64,000 nt of DNA from the NCBI RefSeq assembly GCF_000283515.1, contig NC_015976.1, positions 3,999,501-4,063,500 of the forward strand, given 5' to 3'. The DNA comes from Sphingobium sp. SYK-6 (GTDB lineage Bacteria; Pseudomonadota; Alphaproteobacteria; Sphingomonadales; Sphingomonadaceae). How positions within the stretch are numbered: the first letter of the stretch is position 1; each line of letters begins with the position of its first letter. Of this stretch, positions 1-7,318 are shown in pieces. A program made the translations under genes and the position numbers. Below the pieces are notes generated by a model. That model did not search any database and was not told the origin of the DNA. It saw only the letters and a list, made by a program, of their open reading frames with translations.

Positions 1-236
1 CCCTGCACCATCACGCGGCGATTGAAGGCGAAGCCGGCGAGAATGGCGAGAGTCGTGTCCGGGTCGAACACATAAGCGGGATCGGCATCCGGCACCCGCT
101 CGTCCGCCTCGGAGAAAGCCGGGAGGGCCATGTCCACATCGATACCGAAGACCTGGCGCGCGTCCACCGTGCGGTCGGGAGCATCGAGCAGCACTTCGCT
201 GCGCATGTCGGTATTGGTGTTCGGAATATCGGTCAT
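1..236 (-). CDS. cobS: Cobaltochelatase-type AAA+ subunit CobS, N-terminal part (cut by window edge)
   Basis: The 78 visible residues begin MTDIPNTNTDMRSEV and include QVFGIDVDM and DPAYVFDPDTTLAILAGFAFNR, which match the conserved N-terminus of alphaproteobacterial CobS. CobS is a AAA+ ATPase that works with CobT (and CobN in true cobalt insertion) in aerobic cobalamin synthesis. Many alphaproteobacteria also keep CobS/CobT as a MoxR/VWA-like pair. The P-loop lies outside the window. The ATG at 236 is preceded by a GGAAAAG ribosome site. An Hsp70-like gene and a J-domain gene lie upstream on the same strand, so a three-gene operon is likely. Identity is firm; which CobS role applies here cannot be decided. 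Confidence 0.9.
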   Translation of the reverse strand, partial: MTDIPNTNTDMRSEVLLDAPDRTVDARQVFGIDVDMALPAFSEADERVPDADPAYVFDPDTTLAILAGFAFNRRVMVQ

Positions 237-319
237 ATCGTCTTTTCCACAGAGTCGAGACTGCCCCTAACCGATCGGGGAAGGCTGTGTCGAGGGACAG
301 GGGCTGTTCAGGGCGCCGA

Positions 320-1618
320 TCATGCCTCCCATGCGGCGGGATCGTCTTCCTGTCCGATGAGCGCAAGCCCGTGCGCGATCGACGTCAGCTCGCCCCCGCT
401 GGCGATGCGGCCGGCCCCGAAGCGGGTGTCGAAAAGGCGACGGATCGCCGGGATCAGGGACGATCCCCCGGTCAGGAAGACCTGGTCGATGTCCGCCTCG
501 GTCACCCCTGCCGCCGCGAGCGCCTGATCGACGGTCGCATCGATCCGCGCGATGTCCGCCGCGATCCAGCGCTCGAAATCGGCGCGCTTTATATCGGCCT
601 CGATGAGGAGGTCCTCCGCCTCGAACCGGAACGAGGCATGCTCCGCCTCCGACAGCGTCCGCTTGAGCGCGCCGACCGCATCGTAGAGCCGATAGCCCAG
701 CTCCTGCTCAATCAGCATGATCATGCGCCCGATCGCGGCCGGATCGCTCGCGCTGCGCCGGAGACGGTCGAGCTCGGCCAGCGTCCGCCGGTTACGCATC
801 AGCGCGAGCCGCGACCAGTCCGCGAAGTCCGCGAAATAGTTGCGCGGGATCTCCAGCAGCTTGTCGAACGAGCGATAGGTGCCGCCCTTGCCGAGCATGG
901 GCAGGACGAGATGGTCGACGATGCGATAATCGAACGTGTCGCCCGCGATGCCGATGCCGGCCGACCCCAGCGGCTCGCAGCGACGATTCGCGCCCGGCGC
1001 AGCGATGCGGACGACCGAAAAGTCACTGGTGCCGCCGCCGAAATCCGCGACGAGAATGGTCGCCGGGCGCGTGAGCCGGCTTGCATAGCTGAACGCGGCG
1101 CCCAGCGGCTCGTACACATAATGGATTTGCGTGCCGAAGGCGCGGAACATGGCGTCGTAACGCTGGCGGGCCAGCGCCTCGTCCGGCCGGGCACCAGCAT
1201 AGCGCACCGGCCGCCCGACAATGATCCGCTCGGGCCGTGCGTCAAGACAGCCGCCGGCATGCGCCACCAGCCTTTCGAGGAACTGGGCGCCCAGTTCCTC
1301 GAACCGGAACCGCTTATCGAACACGCTGGCATGCTCGAACAGGGCGCTGGCGGCCACGGACTTGAACGACTGGATGAACCGGCTGCCTTCCGGGAAATCG
1401 AGATATTCGGCGATTGCCCAGGGTCCGGCCTCGTGCGCCAGGCCGCCCCGCGTCGCTTCATCCTGCCAGAAGCACAGGGCCGAGCGGAAGACAGCACCGC
1501 TCGCTGCCTCTCCCTTGAACTCGACAAGGCGCGAGCCATCCCCGTCCGCCAGCGCGACGACGCTGTTGGTCGTGCCGAAATCGAGCCCGAGGGCGTGAAC
1601 CGTCACGCCGTCTGGCAT
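320..1618 (-). CDS. Short Hsp70-family (YegD-like) chaperone ATPase
   Basis: This 432-residue protein has the actin/Hsp70 ATPase fold. The phosphate-1 loop GLDFGTTNS is at residues 11-19, a phosphate-2 loop ADFGGGTSDFS lies mid-protein, and the adenosine motif FLTGGSSLIP starts near residue 381. DnaK is about 630 residues, so the usual C-terminal substrate-binding and lid domains are missing, as in YegD-type Hsp70 proteins whose clients are unknown. It sits 64 bases after a J-domain gene and 83 bases before cobS, all on one strand. The J-protein is the obvious co-chaperone candidate and CobS a possible client; both are inference. A long open frame on the opposite strand here is a GC-rich shadow. 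Confidence 0.88.
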   Translation of the reverse strand: MPDGVTVHALGLDFGTTNSVVALADGDGSRLVEFKGEAASGAVFRSALCFWQDEATRGGLAHEAGPWAIAEYLDFPEGSRFIQSFKSVAASALFEHASVFDKRFRFEELGAQFLERLVAHAGGCLDARPERIIVGRPVRYAGARPDEALARQRYDAMFRAFGTQIHYVYEPLGAAFSYASRLTRPATILVADFGGGTSDFSVVRIAAPGANRRCEPLGSAGIGIAGDTFDYRIVDHLVLPMLGKGGTYRSFDKLLEIPRNYFADFADWSRLALMRNRRTLAELDRLRRSASDPAAIGRMIMLIEQELGYRLYDAVGALKRTLSEAEHASFRFEAEDLLIEADIKRADFERWIAADIARIDATVDQALAAAGVTEADIDQVFLTGGSSLIPAIRRLFDTRFGAGRIASGGELTSIAHGLALIGQEDDPAAWEA

Positions 1619-1682
1619 GGCCTGTCTCCGGTCTTGAAGGGCCGGCGCCTATGGCAGCCGTGGCACGGAACCGCAAGGCCGC

Positions 1683-2306
1683 TCAGGCGAATGCCGGTGC
1701 CTTGCGCAAATGGCCATAAGCCGCGATCACGTCCTGCAGCGCCTTCTCATGCGTGCGGTCGCCGCCGTTATGATCGGGGTGGAAGCGCCGCACCAGCTCC
1801 GTGTACCGTGTCCGCAGGGCCCGCCGGTCGGCATCCGGCGAGAGGCCAAGCGTCTTCAGCGCGGAACGATCCGCGCCCGAAAGCGGCTTGCCGTCGCGCC
1901 GCTCGGCCATGTCCGCGGCGCGGGAGCGGAAGCGGGCACCGATGGCATCGAGCGGATCGGCAAAGTCCGCCCAGCGCGGCGGCGGCGTGCCGCTGGCCGC
2001 CTGGGACGAGAATGCCCGCGTCTCGGCGCCCCAGCCCGAATAAGGCCGCTGGGCCTCGTCGATCTCTTCCGCGCTCATTCCCTTGAAGAAATTATACCCC
2101 TGGTTGAACGCGCGAATATGGTCGAGGCAGAACCAGCGCCATTGCGGCGGTCCGTCCGGCGCGTCCCGGCGATTCTCGGGAGGCGCGCGAAATTCCCCCG
2201 CCTCCTCGCAGCCGGGGACGAAACACATATGGCGCGTGCCTTCGACCCGCCCGTGGAAACGCGTGTGGCGACGTCGACCATTTTCACTGGCGTCCTGCCC
2301 TGACAA
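1683..2306 (-). CDS. J-domain co-chaperone of the cobS locus
   Basis: The C-terminal third is a J-domain with HPD at residues 176-178, followed by HNGG and a final helix. This tripeptide stimulates the ATPase of an Hsp70 partner. The N-terminal half carries RFHGRVEG, CFVPGC and WRWFCLDH, a Cys/His pattern typical of the alphaproteobacterial J-proteins encoded beside cobS and possibly metal-binding. The start is uncertain: TTG at 2306 keeps the conserved RFHGRVEG segment and has AGGA upstream, whereas the first ATG (2228) would delete it. Transcription probably continues into the Hsp70 gene and cobS. Confidence 0.87.
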   Translation of the reverse strand: MSGQDASENGRRRHTRFHGRVEGTRHMCFVPGCEEAGEFRAPPENRRDAPDGPPQWRWFCLDHIRAFNQGYNFFKGMSAEEIDEAQRPYSGWGAETRAFSSQAASGTPPPRWADFADPLDAIGARFRSRAADMAERRDGKPLSGADRSALKTLGLSPDADRRALRTRYTELVRRFHPDHNGGDRTHEKALQDVIAAYGHLRKAPAFA

Positions 2307-2437
2307 AACTGCGCGATCCTTTCTGCTTATATTGAGCGTCGCTGAAGACGCGGCCGGGCGAACCGGGGTCGCACCCGAAACCGGCCTGAAAGGCGAATTC
2401 TCGAACTGACTTTGGGCAAAGCGCCTATATATGGGAA

Positions 2438-2722
2438 ATGACTGACTCTTCGCTAGGCCCGGTAGGGCGTGAAATTGCCGAACGGCTGATGGCCGCCCTG
2501 TCGCCTGACCGCCTCGTCGTGACCAATGACAGCGCGAAGCATCGCGGCCATCTGGGGGACGACGGATCGGGCGAAAGCCATTTCACCGTGGAGATCGTGA
2601 CGGCGCGCTTCGCCGGCCAGTCGCGCCTGGCCCGCCAGCGCATGGTCAATTCCGCACTGGCCGATCTGCTGCGGGAAAAGGTCCATGCCCTCGCCATCGT
2701 CGCGCGGGCGCCCGGGGAATGA
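2438..2722 (+). CDS. bolA: BolA-family protein
   Basis: At 94 residues this has BolA length and layout: an early helix, a mid-protein GESHFTVEIV strand containing the conserved His region, and the late helix RLARQRMVNSALADLL leading to VHALAI. BolA proteins pair with monothiol glutaredoxins in iron-sulfur cluster trafficking and have been linked to stress morphology. It is divergent from the J-protein gene across about 130 bases. Its TGA overlaps the ATG of the Nudix gene as ATGA, so it leads a translationally coupled run ending in yqeY. Confidence 0.9.
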   Translation: MTDSSLGPVGREIAERLMAALSPDRLVVTNDSAKHRGHLGDDGSGESHFTVEIVTARFAGQSRLARQRMVNSALADLLREKVHALAIVARAPGE

Positions 2723-3174
2723 TCCGGCGCGCCAAGCGGCCCGCTGCCCGGCTGCTGGTCCTCGACCCGCAAGGCCGGCTGCTGCTCTTCCGCTTCACGC
2801 CCGATGATCGCCCGCCCTTCTGGGTGACCCCGGGCGGTGCCGTGGACCGGGGGGAGACGTTCGAGCAGGCCGCCCGGCGCGAATTGCGCGAGGAAACCGG
2901 GCTGCTCCACGATCCGGGACCGGAAGTGGCGGTGCGCCACGTGACCTTCGTGACGCTCGAAGGCATCGAGGTGGATGCCGAGGAGCGTTATTATGCGGTG
3001 CGCGTCGAGGAAACGGCGATCGACACCTCCGGCCATACGAATGTCGAGCAGGCCTTCATGCTGTCCCACCGCTGGTGGACGCCCGAGGACCTGCTGGCGC
3101 AGGAGGAAGTCTGGTATCCGGTCGACCTCATCGACATCTGGCGCGATCTGCTGGACAGCCGGAGCGCGGCGTGA
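2719..3174 (+). CDS. Nudix hydrolase
   Basis: This 151-residue protein contains a complete Nudix box at residues 40-62: G40, E46, and the REL-REETG core at 54-61 that binds the catalytic metal. The family cleaves nucleoside diphosphate-linked compounds; the substrate cannot be read from the sequence. Its start overlaps the bolA stop (ATGA at 2719) and its stop overlaps a GTG start of xerC (GTGA at 3171), so expression is probably coupled to both neighbours. Confidence 0.92.
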   Translation: MIRRAKRPAARLLVLDPQGRLLLFRFTPDDRPPFWVTPGGAVDRGETFEQAARRELREETGLLHDPGPEVAVRHVTFVTLEGIEVDAEERYYAVRVEETAIDTSGHTNVEQAFMLSHRWWTPEDLLAQEEVWYPVDLIDIWRDLLDSRSAA

Positions 3175-4076
3175 GCGCGGAGACGCCGATGGCGCTCATC
3201 GGGAGCTGGCGCGGATATCTCGCGCAGGGCCGGCGCCGCTCGCCTCACACCGTCCGGGCCTATGTGGCCACGGCGGAGCGCCTCATGGGCTGGATGGAGG
3301 AGATGGACGGCCGCGCCCCGGACCGCGCGGCGCTCCTGGCGCTGACGACGTCCGACCTGCGCGCCTATCTCGCGGCGCGGCGCGCGGAAGGCATCGAGAA
3401 CAGCTCGACCGCCCGTGAGCTCTCCGCCCTGCGCGCTTTCCTCCGCTTCATCGGCGGCGAAGGCGCGTCCGTCCCGCTCATGCGCGGGCCGCGCGTGAAG
3501 CCCGGCGTGCCTCGCCCGGTGAGTCCCGACGAAGCCATCGCTCTCGCGCAGGACGTGGCGGAAACGGCGCGGGAAGGCTGGATCGGCGCACGGGACTGGG
3601 CCGTGCTGCTGCTCCTTTACGGCGCCGGCCTGCGCATCAGCGAGGCACTGGGGCTCATGGGCGATGCCTTGCCGCTGGGCGAGACGATCCGGGTGCTGGG
3701 CAAGCGCGGCAAAACCAGGGTGGTGCCGCTGCTGCCGCAAGTGCGCGAGGCGATCGAGGACTATCTCGCGCTGTGCCCTTTCGCGCCGGCCGGAGATGAA
3801 CCGCTGTTCCGCGGCGCGCGGGGCGGCCCGCTCTCCCCCGCATTGATTCGCCGGGCGGTGCAGGGGGCCCGCAGGCGCCTTGGCCTGCACGAGCGGACGA
3901 CGCCGCACGCGCTGCGCCACAGCTTCGCGACGCATCTCCTCGGCCGTGGCGCGGACCTGCGGGCGCTTCAGGAGCTGCTGGGCCATGCCAGCCTTTCCTC
4001 GACGCAGATCTACACCCGGGTGGACGCGGCTCATCTGCTCGACGTCTACCGCAACGCGCATCCCCGCGCGTCCTGA
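3171..4076 (+). CDS. xerC: Tyrosine recombinase XerC
   Basis: This is a 301-residue chromosome-dimer-resolving recombinase with an N-terminal SAM-like core-binding domain (SPHTVRAY) and a C-terminal catalytic domain. The catalytic set is complete: R155 (GLRISEAL), K178, H246 and R249 (PHALRH), H272 (LGHASL) and the nucleophile Y281. The ending with STQIYTRVD and LLDVYRNAHPRA is characteristic of XerC rather than XerD. The GTG at 3171 is chosen because it overlaps the Nudix stop; the ATG at 3189 is the alternative. It is a core gene with core neighbours, not an integrase of a mobile element. Confidence 0.92.
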   Translation: MSAETPMALIGSWRGYLAQGRRRSPHTVRAYVATAERLMGWMEEMDGRAPDRAALLALTTSDLRAYLAARRAEGIENSSTARELSALRAFLRFIGGEGASVPLMRGPRVKPGVPRPVSPDEAIALAQDVAETAREGWIGARDWAVLLLLYGAGLRISEALGLMGDALPLGETIRVLGKRGKTRVVPLLPQVREAIEDYLALCPFAPAGDEPLFRGARGGPLSPALIRRAVQGARRRLGLHERTTPHALRHSFATHLLGRGADLRALQELLGHASLSSTQIYTRVDAAHLLDVYRNAHPRAS

Positions 4077-4441
4077 TGGGCGCGGATGCCGCCGCCGCGA
4101 TGCAGGCACGCCTGCGCGCCGACCTGAAGCAGGCCCTGCAGGCTCGCGCGACGCTGGACACGCGCGTGATCCGGGCCCTCATCGCCGCGATCGACAATGC
4201 GCAGGCCATCACGATCGATCTGGATGGCGCGGCCAGCGCCATGCGCGCCTTCGGCGATTCGTCCGGGGAGGTTTCGCGGCGAGCGCTCCCGGCTGACGCG
4301 CTGCGCACGCTGCTGATGCGCGAGGCGGAGGAACGGGAGACCGCCGCCTTGGAGTTGAAGGATCTCGGCCGACCGGAGGACGCCAACCGGCTCCTGGCCG
4401 AGGCGACGATCGTGCGGCGCTATGCTTCCGCGCCGGGATGA
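4076..4441 (+). CDS. GatB/YqeY-domain protein
   Basis: The 121 residues form the all-helical YqeY fold found as the C-terminal domain of GatB. Recognisable parts are the early MQARLRADLKQALQA, TLDTRVIRALIAAIDNA and the late IVRRYA. It may help tRNA-dependent amidation or bind tRNA, but the free-standing protein has no settled role. The ATG overlaps the xerC stop as TGATG. The stop faces the DedA gene across 27 bases. Confidence 0.85.
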   Translation: MGADAAAAMQARLRADLKQALQARATLDTRVIRALIAAIDNAQAITIDLDGAASAMRAFGDSSGEVSRRALPADALRTLLMREAEERETAALELKDLGRPEDANRLLAEATIVRRYASAPG

Positions 4442-4468
4442 CGGGCTGCGAGCGGCGCGGAGCTGTGG

Positions 4469-5077
4469 CTAGGCGCCCCGGTCCTGCCCCTTCCACCGCA
4501 CCAGTCGCCACACATATGCGATGGCCATCAGCCCGACGGCCGCATTCGCGAGCGGCCCGAGCCAGTCATCGATCGCCTTGAAGTTGGCGCCGAGATAATA
4601 GCCCGCGCCCACCAGCACGACGTTCCAGATCAGCGCGCCACCGGTCGTCCAGAGCGCGAAACGCCATGGCGACATGCAGAAGAGCCCCGCCGGCAGCGAG
4701 ATGATCGTCCGGAAGGCGGGCATGAAGCGGAAGATGAAGACGATCTTCTCGCCATGGCGCCGGAACATGTAGCGCAGCCATTTGATGTCGCGCCAGCGCA
4801 GGGTCAGCCATCGCCCGTGCCGTTCGACAAAGGGGCGCAGGCGCTTCCAGCCCAGCCGGTATCCCAGGAAATACCAGAAGAAATTGCCGATCGTGGTGCC
4901 GAGCGTGCCGGCGACGAGGAGCGGGAAGACCTCCATCCGGCCCTGCCCCACGCGAATGCCGCCGATGCCCATGATGAGTTCGGACGGGATGGGCGGGAAC
5001 ACATTCTCCAGCACCATCAGCAGGGCAATGCCCCAATAGCCGCCCCCGTCGATGAGGCGGACGACCCAGTCATTCAT
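4469..5077 (-). CDS. DedA-family membrane protein
   Basis: This is a 202-residue polytopic inner-membrane protein of the DedA/SNARE-associated family. Early ENVFPPIPSE, the re-entrant GTTIGNFFWYFLGYRLG, and the FRFMPAFRTIISLPAG segment with its conserved arginines are diagnostic. DedA proteins are proposed to flip or recycle lipid carriers such as undecaprenyl phosphate and to support envelope homeostasis. The ATG at 5077 begins MNDWV. It is convergent with yqeY and may be co-transcribed with gshB, 29 bases upstream. Confidence 0.9.
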   Translation of the reverse strand: MNDWVVRLIDGGGYWGIALLMVLENVFPPIPSELIMGIGGIRVGQGRMEVFPLLVAGTLGTTIGNFFWYFLGYRLGWKRLRPFVERHGRWLTLRWRDIKWLRYMFRRHGEKIVFIFRFMPAFRTIISLPAGLFCMSPWRFALWTTGGALIWNVVLVGAGYYLGANFKAIDDWLGPLANAAVGLMAIAYVWRLVRWKGQDRGA

Positions 5078-5106
5078 ATCGGGTGCTCATGCGGACGGCC
5101 GGCGGC

Positions 5107-6066
5107 TCAGGCCGCCCGCTCCCGGAGACGGCGCTCGACGGCGTCCCAGATCATCGCCCCGGTGTCCGTGCCGTTGAAGGCGTCCATCGCCACGATGCCG
5201 GTCGGCGAGGTCACATTGATCTCGGTGAGATATTTGCCGCCGATCACGTCGATACCGACGAACAACAGGCCCTTCTCTCTCAGCTCCGGGCCGAGCGCCG
5301 CACAGATTTCCAGCTCGTCGGGCGTGAGATCGGTCTTCGCGGCCGTGCCACCGGCGGCGAGGTTGGAGCGGATCTCGCCCTGGCCGGGAATGCGATTGAT
5401 CGCGCCCGCGACCTCGCCATCCACCAGCACGATCCGCTTGTCGCCCTTCGCCACATCCTTGAGGAACGCCTGCACCATGAAGCTCTCGACCCACATCTGG
5501 CCGAAAAGTTCCACCAGCGCGGCGAGATTTCCGCCGTCCTGACCGATCCGGAAGACCGCCGAACCCGCATTGCCGTAAAGCGGCTTCACCACGATCTCGC
5601 CATGCTCGGCCAGAAAGGCCCGCGTTTCATCGAGGCTGCGCGTGATCATCGTCGGCGGCATGAACCGGGCGAAATCGAGCACATAGAGCTTCTCGGGCGC
5701 ATTGCGCACCGATGCGGGATCGTTGACCACCAGCGTCTCGCCGGTGATTCGCTCGAGCAGATGCGTCGCCGTGATATAATTGAGGTCGAAGGGCGGGTCC
5801 TGGCGCATCCAGACCACATCGACGTCCCGCCCGAGATCCAGCCGGACGGTCGCTCCGAAGCTGTAATGATCGCCTTCCACGCGCTGAACCGTCACTTCGC
5901 GGGCCTGCGCATAGAGCCGGTCATCCCGCCAGGTCATGTCATCGGGGCGGTAGTGATAGAGACGATGCCCGCGCGCCTGCGCCGAGAGCATGATCGCGAA
6001 GGTTGAATCGCCCGCGATGTTGAGCGATTCCATGGGGTCCATCTGCAAGGCGACCTTGAGCGACAT
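5107..6066 (-). CDS. gshB: Glutathione synthase
   Basis: A 319-residue ATP-grasp ligase that joins glycine to gamma-glutamylcysteine. The N-terminus VALQMDPMESLNIAGDSTF, the MRQDPPFD segment, the VKPLYGNAGSAVFRI nucleotide loop and the late GIDVIGGKYLTEINVTSPTG are GshB signatures. The ATG at 6066 (MSLKVALQ) is preferred over 6075 because GGAGG is ten bases before 6066 but touches the 6075 codon. The order lpoA-like / rsmI / yraN / gshB is a conserved alphaproteobacterial arrangement. Confidence 0.95.
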   Translation of the reverse strand: MSLKVALQMDPMESLNIAGDSTFAIMLSAQARGHRLYHYRPDDMTWRDDRLYAQAREVTVQRVEGDHYSFGATVRLDLGRDVDVVWMRQDPPFDLNYITATHLLERITGETLVVNDPASVRNAPEKLYVLDFARFMPPTMITRSLDETRAFLAEHGEIVVKPLYGNAGSAVFRIGQDGGNLAALVELFGQMWVESFMVQAFLKDVAKGDKRIVLVDGEVAGAINRIPGQGEIRSNLAAGGTAAKTDLTPDELEICAALGPELREKGLLFVGIDVIGGKYLTEINVTSPTGIVAMDAFNGTDTGAMIWDAVERRLRERAA

Positions 6067-6093
6067 GCGGGGCATTCCTCCCTTTGCGGGGCT

Positions 6094-6471
6094 TCATCCC
6101 CCGTGCCAGACATTCTCCAGATGGCGAGGCGGGCGGCCCGGCGCAAGGAGGATCACGTCGATGCGCATGTCGTCCCCCGGGCCGAGCCATGTGGCGGCCA
6201 CTGCCTCGGCGGCAGCAGCGACACGAGCGAGCCTGCGCTCGTCGATGGCCTCGTCCAGCGACCGGGCGCTGGCCCTGGCCTTCACTTCGACGAAAGCGAC
6301 CATATTGCCGCGGCGCGCGACCAGATCGATCTCGCCGGCCCGGGTGCGCACGCGCCGCGCCAGGATGGACCAGCCCTTGAGGCGCAGCCACCAGCCCGCC
6401 AGCCGCTCTCCCTGCCGGCCCCGCTTCTCGGCAGCGAGCCGGGAAGGCACGGGCCCGCCGCCTCGTGTCAC
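6094..6471 (-). CDS. yraN: YraN (UPF0102) nuclease-fold protein
   Basis: From a GTG at 6471 that overlaps the rsmI stop (GTGA) the product is 125 residues. The conserved endonuclease-like core is present: GWSILARRVRTRAGEIDLVARRG with the E-D pair, then VAFVEVKARAS. This resembles the metal-binding site of Holliday-junction-resolvase-type nucleases, although the biological role of UPF0102 is not established. The longer open frame extending upstream lies inside rsmI in another frame and is not used. Confidence 0.88.
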   Translation of the reverse strand: MTRGGGPVPSRLAAEKRGRQGERLAGWWLRLKGWSILARRVRTRAGEIDLVARRGNMVAFVEVKARASARSLDEAIDERRLARVAAAAEAVAATWLGPGDDMRIDVILLAPGRPPRHLENVWHGG

Positions 6472-7307
6472 GCCTTGCCCCGCAGGGTCATGGCGCGCGC
6501 ATAGAGCGCCTTGCGGTCGAGCCCCAGCGCGCGGGCGACTTCCCCGGCGGCCTGCGAAACGGGCAGGCGCGCCAGCGCATCGCGCAGCGCTGCGTCGATC
6601 TCGGCTTCCTCCGGCGGCGGCCGCTCGCCCGGCGGGCCGACGACGAGCACGATCTCGCCCCGGGGCTCCCGCGCCGCGCAGGCAGCAGCCAGTTCCGAAA
6701 GCGAGCCGGTCAGCACTTCCTCGAAGGCCTTGCTGATCTCCCGGCACAGCGCGGCGGGCCGATCGCCAAGCACCGCCTGCATATCCCCGAGCGCCGCGGC
6801 ACAACGCGGCCCGCTCTCGTAAAAGACCAGCGTCGCGCGCACCGACCGGATCTCGTCCAGCGTGTCGGACCGCGCTTTGGTCTTGCTGGGCAGGAAACCC
6901 ATGAAGAGGAACCGGTCGCTCGGCAGGCCGGAAAGCGTGATCGCGGCAATGGCGGCGCAGGGGCCCGGAAGGCTCGTCACCATTCGCCCGGCCGCGCGCG
7001 CATCGCGCACCAGCTTGTAGCCGGGGTCGGAAATCAGCGGCGTTCCGGCGTCCGACAGAAGCGCCACCGCCTCTCCCGCCATGCGCTCGACGAGCCGGGC
7101 ACGCACCCGCTCGTCGCTATGATCATGATAAGGCACCATCGGCCGGTCGGACCCGGCATGGCGCAGCAGCCGCGCGCTTACCCGGCTGTCCTCCACCGCG
7201 ATCACATCGGCATCCCGCAGGATTTCGGCCGCGCGCGGCGACAGATCGGACAAGTTGCCGATCGGTCCTGCAACGATATATAGGCCGGGCGAAAGTTCAG
7301 CGGACAT
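6468..7307 (-). CDS. rsmI: 16S rRNA 2'-O-methyltransferase RsmI
   Basis: This 279-residue SAM-dependent tetrapyrrole-methylase-fold enzyme methylates the ribose of C1402 of 16S rRNA. Motifs: GLYIVAGPIGNLSDL, VIAVEDSRVSARLL, LLSDAGTPLISDPGYKLV and the FMGFLPSK region. ATG 7307 (MSAEL) is the sensible start; an open frame continues upstream but overlaps the divergent lipoprotein gene. Only 11 bases separate it from the divergent ATG at 7319, so the two promoters must lie inside each other's coding sequence or one start is misplaced. Confidence 0.94.
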   Translation of the reverse strand: MSAELSPGLYIVAGPIGNLSDLSPRAAEILRDADVIAVEDSRVSARLLRHAGSDRPMVPYHDHSDERVRARLVERMAGEAVALLSDAGTPLISDPGYKLVRDARAAGRMVTSLPGPCAAIAAITLSGLPSDRFLFMGFLPSKTKARSDTLDEIRSVRATLVFYESGPRCAAALGDMQAVLGDRPAALCREISKAFEEVLTGSLSELAAACAAREPRGEIVLVVGPPGERPPPEEAEIDAALRDALARLPVSQAAGEVARALGLDRKALYARAMTLRGKA

Positions 7308-7318
7308 AGAGGTGAGCC

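Noticed and set aside
3171..4076. Tyrosine recombinase as sign of a mobile element
   Set aside because: It is XerC by its C-terminal signature, lies between core genes, and no att repeats or cargo genes are present.
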